A stretch of 64,000 nt of DNA from Micavibrio sp. (lineage in GTDB: Bacteria > Pseudomonadota > Alphaproteobacteria > Micavibrionales > Micavibrionaceae). Of the stretch, positions 27,722 to 35,288 are shown piece by piece. Location of the stretch: the NCBI GenBank assembly GCA_021604545.1, contig BQJE01000003.1, forward strand, positions 62,001-126,000. Direction: 5' to 3'. Within the stretch, counting starts at the first letter, position 1, and each line of letters begins with the position of its first letter. A program made the translations under genes and the position numbers. The notes beneath the pieces are model-generated. The model ran no database searches and was not told where the DNA came from. It worked only from the letters and a program-made list of their open reading frames with translations.

Positions 27722-30700
27722 TTACGCAGCCGGCTTAACCTGTTGAGGGGTAGCATCTGGCTCGTCATTGCCCCAATTCCAAGGAAGAAGGCTTTTAAAG
27801 AAACCCTTACCCGTTACATCATTCGCATTCTCCCCGAAGTCCGGATCACCTGGCATACAGATCCTCCCATTCGCACGAATGTTAAATTTACCGCTACAGC
27901 CGGGCTCCGTCTCCCAGTCTGCCATATTTCGGTTACCATGATGCACCAACTTATTGGCATCACGATGTTCACGCTGATAGGCCTGCACCGCATCGTTAAG
28001 ATACTGTGCTTCTGTTTTTCCATGCTCGTCCTTTTCGCCTATTTTTATAGGTTGGGCATTCGCGTCCCTGAAACCGTCGTAAGTGGTAAATGTCTTCGGC
28101 GTGTGAGGTAATATTACCTTCTTCTCAAGTTCGCCTGTATGCAGGTTCTTATTCTCAACCTGAACCATGTCCATAACCTTTATTTTTGTAAAAGGGGTAT
28201 GCGTCAGGTTGTCAAAACCACTGGAGTGAACAAAATCATTAAACCCATCGGCATCATTGCTCTTTATTTTGAAATCACCAAAATTTCCTTCGAAGATATC
28301 TTTTTGGTTGGCAATCCTGAATTCCATACGAGCCCTGCCGGTTGTGCCATCACGCACCTGTTTAGCAAGAATAATATCGTCCGGTTTTAATCCCATGACT
28401 GGATGGAGTTTTGCATGATGATTTATTATCCCTGCTGTCATAGGTGTAACACCGATTACAGCCGTATCCTTGCTGCCAATACTATAGCCGGGGCTATGAC
28501 CCTTGCTCCCGAGTTTCAGGGCGGTGTCCGGGTTGAAACCGGTTGCATACTGAAAGGCCAGCTTGTCATGTGCCGAAGTGGTCATGATCCGCGGCAGATT
28601 CTGAAAGTAATCATTGTTGTTCTTGGAGCGATCCTTGTTGTGGATGTCATGATTGGTAACTTGAATATTGAGCCTCTTACCACCATATTTCATGTCATCA
28701 GGTGTCGGCGCAACCACTGAAGGGTCTCCTGCCTGTGGCGTTGCCTCAGCCGCTCCCTGCGCTAGTGCCGGAGGCGTTGTATCATCCACTTTTGTTTTCT
28801 GCTCCTCAACTAATGTTGCACTGCTTTGTCCTTCCGCTATCTGCTCTGGCATCGACCTATAATGGTTTATATCGAGGAAACCTTTTTCTACCTGGACTTT
28901 AGCAGGAGCACCCATACCCGGTGGCATTGTCAGGCTTTGTTTAATCTCTCCGTTTTCTTTCCAAACATACATGCTTGGCTCCTGGCTAGAATCTGCCTCC
29001 TCATGAAACAAAACAAGGTCAGCGTTATTAACATCGTGATTGTAGCCGTCGCCGTCCTCAAAATAGAGAGGGACCTCATTAAACTTAGCCTCAATGGCTG
29101 CCTCAAGAGCCCGTTGAGCCAAAACAAAATCTGTTCCACCCCCCACCGCAGTAAACTCTTCTGTCACAGTAGTTGATGGTTGCGCTGGTTCTGTACTTGC
29201 CGGAGGATTAGCATCACTCATTACTGTTCCTGACACTTGAGCAAGAAGTGTTGCTTGTTCGATCTTGCCATTATTACTCACTACACTGTCTGGTAACGAA
29301 ACTGGGGGCGCAGTTTGAACGCCAGGATTTGGTGCTCCACCATCCGCCTGCGGAGCATTCGCCTCCGCAGCACGCATATCCGCAGCGTAGTTTTTCAGAG
29401 CCTGAACATTCTCCACAAGATAACCAGAAAATGCGGCGCCCCCACTGCCGGGCACTTTCGCCTCTGCCGCTTCTGCCGCGTCTAATGCGCCATCAAGAGC
29501 TTCTTCTAATTCTTTAGGATTATAACCAGGTACAAGACCACCAATCGTTTGATTGAAAAGCTTCAGCTTACTCATTACCTCTTGTTTAAGTGTTACCCCA
29601 TTCCCATCAGCAAATTCATCCAGGGCAAATTTATAAGCGTCGTTTAACTCTTGCCTTATATCCAAAGCCGGGTCCGATCCTTCATCCCGCCCAAGCAACT
29701 TCATGATGGATACGCCAAAAAACGCCTTAAAGACGGTTGCAATCAACGCACCAATAGCACCAGAATCTTCAATAAAATCAGCAAGCCAGTTCTTGGTATC
29801 ATCTGGTAACGCGAGAACGATATTGAGGAAAGTTTCAGTTTCTTTTTTGAGTTTTATATCTTGACCATTTTTATTGTGATGAAGAAGCCCTTGGTCAGAC
29901 AACATGATAGCTGTGTCAAAGTAGCGCCCCATCGTGTCTTCTAAACTTTGACCATCATCACCGGAGCCAAGATTCAGTTTGTCAGTAAGGGCGTCCTTGT
30001 CTTTTTGATCTAAATCTTTAATACCTTTGGCCAAATTGGCCATGATCGAAAGGTTAAAGGTACCGTCAATTGCCCCGTCATATTTCCCATGTACACGCAA
30101 TTCAAATTTTGTAGCCCGTAAAAGATGCTGGAGTGATGTCGATGAAGCTTCCTCCCATGATCCGTCTCTTACTGCATCCGGTGGCGGCATATCCTTAACC
30201 GCACCACTAGCCTGAACCCCCTCCAGGAAATTTTGGAATTCTATAACACTCTCTTGGTCACTAAGCTCTAAAACGACGTCTTCCTTGACCACCTCGACTG
30301 GAGCAGTTTCTTCCTTGGCCACCTCGACTGGAGCAGTTTCTTCCTTGACCGTCTCGACCGGAGCAGCTTCTTCTTGGACTGTCTGTACCGGAGGAGCGAC
30401 AGGAGCCAATTCAAAATGACCACCTTCTTTAAGTTCTTTAACTGCCAAAATAATTTTTGGGCCTGCTTGTAGTAGCTTAGGAAATTCGCCAGGATTATCC
30501 TTTAGCAACTGCGGGACTGTTGGATTTCCTTGCAATTCTTCGCGAAGATCCCAACCCATACCAGCTTTATTCAGTGCGGCATTCGCCCGCAACTTGCGGC
30601 TCGCAGAAGCGATTTTAGAATTCAGAGCAGTTTCCAGCTTTGGTGTAAAACCTTCTTCTTTGTCAAAGTGAATTTGTGTAGCTAACGGCTTTTCATGATT

Positions 30701-30832
30701 AAGCATCCCCACAAGATTTTCTAATCCTTGATTAACAACCCTGCCGAGATTCTCCTCTGTAGGAGTCTCGCTCACGCCCAAATAACGGGCCCAATCTTTA
30801 ATAAGTTGAAAATTAGCGTTAAAACTCGCCAT
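27722..30832 (-). CDS. Large 1036-residue protein of unknown function with decapeptide repeats
   Basis: No family recognised as a whole. N-terminal region (1-140) is mixed alpha; residues about 155-184 hold three ten-residue repeats (EETAPVEVxK type). Residues about 235-270 (SLQHLLRATKFELRVHGKYD, DGTFNLS) resemble a peptidoglycan-binding-like helical module. A hydrophobic patch near 360 (IGALIATVFKAFFGVSIMKLL) might be a membrane-seeking segment. A long Ala/Pro-rich linker precedes a C-terminal region (about 720-1030) with many His and charged residues. No signal peptide. It could be a secreted effector or structural protein; that is inference. Confidence 0.65.
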   Translation of the reverse strand: MASFNANFQLIKDWARYLGVSETPTEENLGRVVNQGLENLVGMLNHEKPLATQIHFDKEEGFTPKLETALNSKIASASRKLRANAALNKAGMGWDLREELQGNPTVPQLLKDNPGEFPKLLQAGPKIILAVKELKEGGHFELAPVAPPVQTVQEEAAPVETVKEETAPVEVAKEETAPVEVVKEDVVLELSDQESVIEFQNFLEGVQASGAVKDMPPPDAVRDGSWEEASSTSLQHLLRATKFELRVHGKYDGAIDGTFNLSIMANLAKGIKDLDQKDKDALTDKLNLGSGDDGQSLEDTMGRYFDTAIMLSDQGLLHHNKNGQDIKLKKETETFLNIVLALPDDTKNWLADFIEDSGAIGALIATVFKAFFGVSIMKLLGRDEGSDPALDIRQELNDAYKFALDEFADGNGVTLKQEVMSKLKLFNQTIGGLVPGYNPKELEEALDGALDAAEAAEAKVPGSGGAAFSGYLVENVQALKNYAADMRAAEANAPQADGGAPNPGVQTAPPVSLPDSVVSNNGKIEQATLLAQVSGTVMSDANPPASTEPAQPSTTVTEEFTAVGGGTDFVLAQRALEAAIEAKFNEVPLYFEDGDGYNHDVNNADLVLFHEEADSSQEPSMYVWKENGEIKQSLTMPPGMGAPAKVQVEKGFLDINHYRSMPEQIAEGQSSATLVEEQKTKVDDTTPPALAQGAAEATPQAGDPSVVAPTPDDMKYGGKRLNIQVTNHDIHNKDRSKNNNDYFQNLPRIMTTSAHDKLAFQYATGFNPDTALKLGSKGHSPGYSIGSKDTAVIGVTPMTAGIINHHAKLHPVMGLKPDDIILAKQVRDGTTGRARMEFRIANQKDIFEGNFGDFKIKSNDADGFNDFVHSSGFDNLTHTPFTKIKVMDMVQVENKNLHTGELEKKVILPHTPKTFTTYDGFRDANAQPIKIGEKDEHGKTEAQYLNDAVQAYQREHRDANKLVHHGNRNMADWETEPGCSGKFNIRANGRICMPGDPDFGENANDVTGKGFFKSLLPWNWGNDEPDATPQQVKPAA
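30281..30380. repeat. 30-bp in-frame coding repeats
   Basis: Three to four copies of a 30-bp unit (ACCTCGACTGGAGCAGTTTC plus TTCCTTGRCC on the plus strand) encode EEAAPVETVK, EETAPVEVAK and EETAPVEVVK. Two central copies are almost identical, suggesting recent slippage-type expansion. Confidence 0.85.
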
Positions 30833-31027
30833 AAGTACACCCTCAAAATATAATCAAGCCATTGTTTTGGCTTTGTTTTACACACTTACCGTCTTGGCCT
30901 TTTTAGTCTTCTTTTTTATCTTTTTGCTCGTCTCTTATTAAGACGTATTTTTGTTAATTTTAGGCTAAGATAAGGTGATTATGTCACATTTGGGGGGTAT
31001 TTACAAATTTTGACCCGTTTTTCCGGC

Positions 31028-32098
31028 CTATGCGGCTTCAGATAGGCCTTCCCGCTCTTTTATCTCTGCGAAATAGTCAAGATAAGCCTGCACGGTCTTT
31101 TCCTTGGTAAATTCGTTTAAATAACGCTCATAGGCATTTTCAACGAGATTCGCGGCCAACGCCTTATCCTGTATCATACGGGCAATCGCCGCTTCCATTT
31201 CTGCCTCATTATCAACCCCGACAACCAGCCCGTCTTCCTCATGCCGGACAAACTGGCGCGGGCCATCAGCATCCGTTGTAACAAGTGGCGTTTTTTGTGC
31301 CCAGGCCTGCACAAACACCGTACCAAACGGCTCAAAACGCGATGGAAAAACACAAATATCCGCTGCCTGTAACAAAGCCGCGCGGTCCTCACGCCAACCC
31401 AGCAATTTCACGCGGGCACCGACACCCAGATCAGCGATAAGCTGTTCCAGCTCTTCTCGCTGCGGTCCTTCTCCGGCAATCCAGAGATAAACATCTTTCA
31501 TGCGGGCCACCACTTTAATGAGCGTATCAAAAGCTTTACTCGGGTGCAGACGACCAAGCGAAAGCAAAAGCTTTGCCTCTTGCGGTGTATCAAGTTCAGC
31601 CCGACTGACCGGCGTTTCCACTTCTTCGACTTCGGCAAAATTATTGATGGGACGCACGCGATTCTCCGGCACACCATGTTCAACGAGATGCTTGCCAATA
31701 TCAGGCGCAATTACATTAAAGTAATCGGCACTTTTGAAATATTTGGTGTTATAATAACCACCCAGACGCGGAACAACCAGATAATGCGGTATTCCCATTC
31801 CATCATGCCATGCGGGGGTTTTGGAAGGCGCCCGCGCCATCCAGGTCTGAACGATATCGGGACGAAAACCCTGCATAATCTTTGTCATTTTCCAGGGCGT
31901 ATAAACATCCAGTCTGCCGCCAAAGGGCAATGTATGAACACGCAAACCCGCTTTTTCAAGAGCCGGCACGCGAATATCATTGGCGCGCGTAACCACTTCA
32001 ACGTCCTGCCCGGCTTCTGCAAAAGCAATGCACATATCGACAAAGGCTGTTTCAGCCCCGCCGTGCTTTGCTCCGGCCATAACTTCAAGAATTCTCAT
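31028..32098 (-). CDS. Glycosyltransferase family 4
   Basis: GT-B fold retaining glycosyltransferase, probably acting on lipopolysaccharide or another surface glycan. The N-terminus RILEVMAGAKHGGAETAFVD has the GGAE acceptor motif, LLSLGRLHPSKAFDTLI is the usual linker to the donor domain, and SRFEPFGTVFVQAWA holds the donor-binding E-x7-E-type motif. 356 residues. It follows the exported protein gene at 32121 by 22 nt. Donor and acceptor cannot be told. Confidence 0.9.
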   Translation of the reverse strand: MRILEVMAGAKHGGAETAFVDMCIAFAEAGQDVEVVTRANDIRVPALEKAGLRVHTLPFGGRLDVYTPWKMTKIMQGFRPDIVQTWMARAPSKTPAWHDGMGIPHYLVVPRLGGYYNTKYFKSADYFNVIAPDIGKHLVEHGVPENRVRPINNFAEVEEVETPVSRAELDTPQEAKLLLSLGRLHPSKAFDTLIKVVARMKDVYLWIAGEGPQREELEQLIADLGVGARVKLLGWREDRAALLQAADICVFPSRFEPFGTVFVQAWAQKTPLVTTDADGPRQFVRHEEDGLVVGVDNEAEMEAAIARMIQDKALAANLVENAYERYLNEFTKEKTVQAYLDYFAEIKEREGLSEAA

Positions 32099-32120
32099 GA
32101 GCTCCAGACCTGGGTAACAA

Positions 32121-32801
32121 TTACAATTCTTTTTTCGCCGCAGGTATGGATTGCGGATGGCTCACCAAAGTTGCCCTGAGAAGCAAAAGCATCGTTGATT
32201 GCGTGTCATCCATTTTTTCCAGCAAAAAAGCGCATGCCTCCGGTGTCGTCACGGGAACTTTTTTAAACTTACTGGCTGTATAATCGCGCGTTTCATCAAC
32301 CAAAACGAAAATATTTCTAATATCCTGCGCTGGCGCATAGTCCTGCGCAAAAACCATATTGTTTATATTAACCTCAGATTCTTTTATGTTTGGCTCTACA
32401 GCCTCACTCCATTTTGCAAAACGACTGCCCAGTTTTTCCTTCATATCCGGGTTCTTTTTACTGCAGGCTTTGATTGCTTCTGAAACATCGGAACGTACCG
32501 TTTTCACCGTATTGACCATGTTGTAATTATTATAAAGAGTAGCAAAATGCTGCCTTTCTTCCGGCTTTAAATTTTCCGCCAGCGCCTTGATAGCCTCGCG
32601 CATTTTTACTGCCGATTTATTTTCTTCCTCGGGTTTTGTTTCCGGCTCGGGTTTTGCCTCCGCCTTCTGCTCTGACTCCTGTTCTTCTGGCTGCTCAATA
32701 GTCTGTTCAGCGGCAGAGCCAACATCCCCTGCGCTGGCTGAATGAAAAACAAAAGCCATTGAAACCATCAAAACCGATAAAAACATAAAACGTGAAAACA
32801 T
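32121..32801 (-). CDS. Exported protein of unknown function
   Basis: A 226-residue product with a signal peptide (FLSVLMVSMAFVFHSASAG, cleavage after ASA), a Glu/Gln/Lys-rich low-complexity segment (residues about 30-65) and a helical C-terminal domain with two Cys (AIKACSKKNPD, TPEACAFLLEKM) that may form a disulfide in the periplasm. No family recognised. Probably cotranscribed with the glycosyltransferase downstream. Confidence 0.65.
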   Translation of the reverse strand: MFSRFMFLSVLMVSMAFVFHSASAGDVGSAAEQTIEQPEEQESEQKAEAKPEPETKPEEENKSAVKMREAIKALAENLKPEERQHFATLYNNYNMVNTVKTVRSDVSEAIKACSKKNPDMKEKLGSRFAKWSEAVEPNIKESEVNINNMVFAQDYAPAQDIRNIFVLVDETRDYTASKFKKVPVTTPEACAFLLEKMDDTQSTMLLLLRATLVSHPQSIPAAKKEL

Positions 32802-32850
32802 AAGCCAAGCTTTCCTGTATGAGATATTTAATTAACTTTCATCTTAGCAT

Positions 32851-32880
32851 AAAAAAAAACCGCCGGGAAACCCCGGCGGT
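32851..32880 (-). terminator. Strong minus-strand intrinsic terminator
   Basis: On the minus strand ACCGCCGGG-GTTT-CCCGGCGGT is a 9-bp GC-rich stem followed by eight T residues. The nearest known minus-strand gene upstream is rne at 35285, with plus-strand genes between, so it must end a local minus-strand transcript. Confidence 0.9.
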
Positions 32881-33045
32881 AAGGAAGGCCTATTATAATT
32901 TTGAACCGGACTTCATATACTTGCGGGGTAATGAAGCAACCCGGAAATCAAACAGGCCAGGCACATGACATAAGAGATAAAACTTTAAAATCTAACTTTC
33001 ACTAAAATTAATGGACGGGTGGTCCAGCCTTCCCCAAGGCTTCCC

Positions 33046-33171
33046 CTAGGACCTTTCCCGTCTCTGTCCAACCTTCTGCTTTCCCTCAAGCGCTGGTCTG
33101 GCTTTCAAGCTCATTGCACCTAAACACAGGCATAAAAAACCGAATAAAGCTGCAATAAACCCCATAAACAT
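33046..33171 (-). CDS. Putative 41-residue membrane peptide
   Basis: An ORF from ATG 33171 to TAG 33046-33048, with GGGGAGA 6 nt upstream as a good ribosome site. The product has a hydrophobic helix (FIAALFGFLCLCLGAMSL) and a basic tail (KARPALEGKQKVGQRRERS), a common form for small inner-membrane proteins. Downstream the transcript would fold (AGCCTT-GGGG-AAGGCT within GGTCC/GGACC) and end at the terminator at 32851-32880. The remaining part of the 626-bp gap (33172-33427) is AT-rich with no clear element. Confidence 0.5.
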   Translation of the reverse strand: MFMGFIAALFGFLCLCLGAMSLKARPALEGKQKVGQRRERS

Positions 33172-33427
33172 ATTTTTCTCCCCAATATATTTACCATAAC
33201 ACTAAACAAGTAAAAACAAAGTAAATAAAATGCAGAATTAATTTGTTATTGATTTATTGAGCATTTTTATTTGAAAGTATTTGAATAAAATTTAAATAAA
33301 ATTTTATATAAATTGTATTTACTTCACAATCATCATAAAAAGCTACACATTTACAATGATTTAGGGTTGTCTTGGCCTTTGTTTTGTGAATACTTAAATA
33401 TCTTGACGAACAGTAAGGTAAGCTAAC

Positions 33428-34579
33428 ATGACTCTTAAAACTTCCCGGCGCTCCGATATCCCGATGTTTCGTGCATTAGACATCCTGCGCGATGCCAATG
33501 AAAGGGCTGCAAAAGGCGAAGATATTAAGCGCCTTGAGGCAGGTTTGCCCTGTTTTGGAGTCCCTCAAGCCGTGCTCGATTACGCCAAAGAAGTCATCGA
33601 TCGTGACCCGCGCCAAACTTATACCGAGGCATTGGGCATAGCCTTGGTACGTGATCGTATCGCCTTATATTACCGCGATCACTACGGCGTTGACTTTCAT
33701 TATTCTCGCGTTGCCATTACGGCTGGCTCTTCCGGCGGATTGTCCATGGCATTTCTTAGCGCTTTTGACGTGGGTGACAAAGTTGGTATCTGCACACCAA
33801 CCTACCCGCCCTATCGCAACATGATTAATTCACTCAACTTGCAAGTCGTTGAAATTCAAACAACGGCAGAAACCAATTACCAGCCTACAGTTAACCTCAT
33901 TGAACAATGCGGAGAGAAACTAGATGGTCTTGTAATTTGCAGCCCATCCAACCCATCCGGCACCATGCTGTCCGAAAGCGAGCTTGAAAAAATCTGCAAC
34001 TGGTGTGAAGCCAATAATGTTCGCCTGATATCTGATGAAGCCTACCACAACATCACGTATGAGGAGCCCGCACAGACCGCTGCGAAATTTAATAAAGATG
34101 CTATCGTTCTCAATACGTTTTCAAAATATTTTGCTATGACCGGCTGGCGGCTGGGGTGGATGGTTGTACCCGAAGAGCTAACGGACAGAATAAAACGACT
34201 ATCAGAAAATTACTTTGTTTCACCACCAACCATTTCACAACATCTGGCTTACAAAGTTTTTGACCATATGGATGTGCTTGATACCTATGTCGCTTATTAC
34301 AAAAAGAATCTCGACATTATAAAATCCGAGCTTCCCAAAGCCGGTTTTGATAAGCTTTCAAATGCCAAAGGGGCATTCTATGTTTACGCTGATGTTGGGC
34401 ACATGACAAATGACTGCGAAGAGTTTTGCCACCGTATTATTAGTGAAGCCGGGGTGGCAATGACCCCCGGCCTTGATTTTGACATGATACGCGGCCATAC
34501 CAGCGTGCGAATCTGTTACGCTGATGATACGGATGATATCATCGAAGCCTGCCGCCGGTTGCAGGAATGGCAGAAATAG
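33428..34579 (+). CDS. Class I/II aminotransferase (aspartate aminotransferase-like)
   Basis: PLP fold-type I transaminase. It shows AGSSGGLSMAF near residue 98, CSPSNPSGTMLSE, DEAYHNITYE, the PLP lysine in NTFSKYFAMTGWRLGWM, and a C-terminal substrate Arg region (SVRICYADD). Closest by eye to the AspC/ArAT-like subgroup; substrate not assignable. 383 residues. It is 13 nt upstream of the pilin-like paralogue B on the same strand. Confidence 0.88.
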   Translation: MTLKTSRRSDIPMFRALDILRDANERAAKGEDIKRLEAGLPCFGVPQAVLDYAKEVIDRDPRQTYTEALGIALVRDRIALYYRDHYGVDFHYSRVAITAGSSGGLSMAFLSAFDVGDKVGICTPTYPPYRNMINSLNLQVVEIQTTAETNYQPTVNLIEQCGEKLDGLVICSPSNPSGTMLSESELEKICNWCEANNVRLISDEAYHNITYEEPAQTAAKFNKDAIVLNTFSKYFAMTGWRLGWMVVPEELTDRIKRLSENYFVSPPTISQHLAYKVFDHMDVLDTYVAYYKKNLDIIKSELPKAGFDKLSNAKGAFYVYADVGHMTNDCEEFCHRIISEAGVAMTPGLDFDMIRGHTSVRICYADDTDDIIEACRRLQEWQK

Positions 34580-34592
34580 CAAAGGGAAGCCT

Positions 34593-35288
34593 ATGAACAG
34601 ATCACGGGAACGAGGAAATGTACTTTGGTTTATCCTGATTGCCATTGTCCTGCTCGGCGTTCTGACGGGAATATTAAGTCGCGGCAGCTCTTCTGTTGAT
34701 CAAAGTGGCGATTTTGAAAAAGCCAGAATTAAGGCCAGCCAGATTTTGCGCTACACCAAAAGCGTTGAAACAGCGATCCAGCAAATGCAGCTGCGCGGCA
34801 TCAGCGAAAGCGATATCAGCTTTGAAAATCCAACCACGGCCGTTGATTACACCAACGCCAATTGCAGCATAGATGATTGCATGATTTTCGACACCGGTGG
34901 CGGACTAACCTATCGTGACCCTCCGGCTAGCGCCAATGACGGTAGCGAATGGATTTTCACCGCTGCCAATAATGTCGGCACGGCCGCAGACCCGGTCGGC
35001 ACAACAGCCGCCACCACAGGCAATGATTTAATCATGCTGATGCCTAATGCGGATACATCTTTATGTATTCAGATTAATCGTGATCAGGGTGTCGGCACTG
35101 CCGGAACTATCCCGATTGAAACCACCGGCATTGCCACAACTGAATTCACGGGAACTTTCGTAGGTGGCGGGCCGACCATTCTCGACGGTGACCCCGGGCC
35201 TTTTGAACTAGACGGCCAACCCATAGGTTGTTTTACGGACAATGCCGCAAGCATTACTTATTTCTATGCTGTGATTTTAGAGCGTTAA
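34593..35288 (+). CDS. Pilin-like single-membrane-helix protein with conserved cysteines (paralogue B)
   Basis: Paralogue of 152-841. The start ATG 34593 follows AAGGGAAG and puts the basic head MNRSRERGN right before the membrane helix (VLWFILIAIVLLGVLTGIL). The exported part repeats the plan of paralogue A: GISESDISFE, NANCSIDDCMIFD, LCIQIN, IGCF, ending YFYAVILER. The four Cys are conserved between copies, implying two disulfides outside the cytoplasm. Function unknown; a minor pilin or secretion pseudopilin is one option. Its stop overlaps the rne stop by 4 nt. Confidence 0.72.
   Translation: MNRSRERGNVLWFILIAIVLLGVLTGILSRGSSSVDQSGDFEKARIKASQILRYTKSVETAIQQMQLRGISESDISFENPTTAVDYTNANCSIDDCMIFDTGGGLTYRDPPASANDGSEWIFTAANNVGTAADPVGTTAATTGNDLIMLMPNADTSLCIQINRDQGVGTAGTIPIETTGIATTEFTGTFVGGGPTILDGDPGPFELDGQPIGCFTDNAASITYFYAVILER

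Noticed and set aside
34524-34592. Longer N-terminus for pilin-like paralogue B
   Set aside because: It would overlap the aminotransferase gene end; ATG 34593 has a good ribosome site and matches the start of paralogue A.
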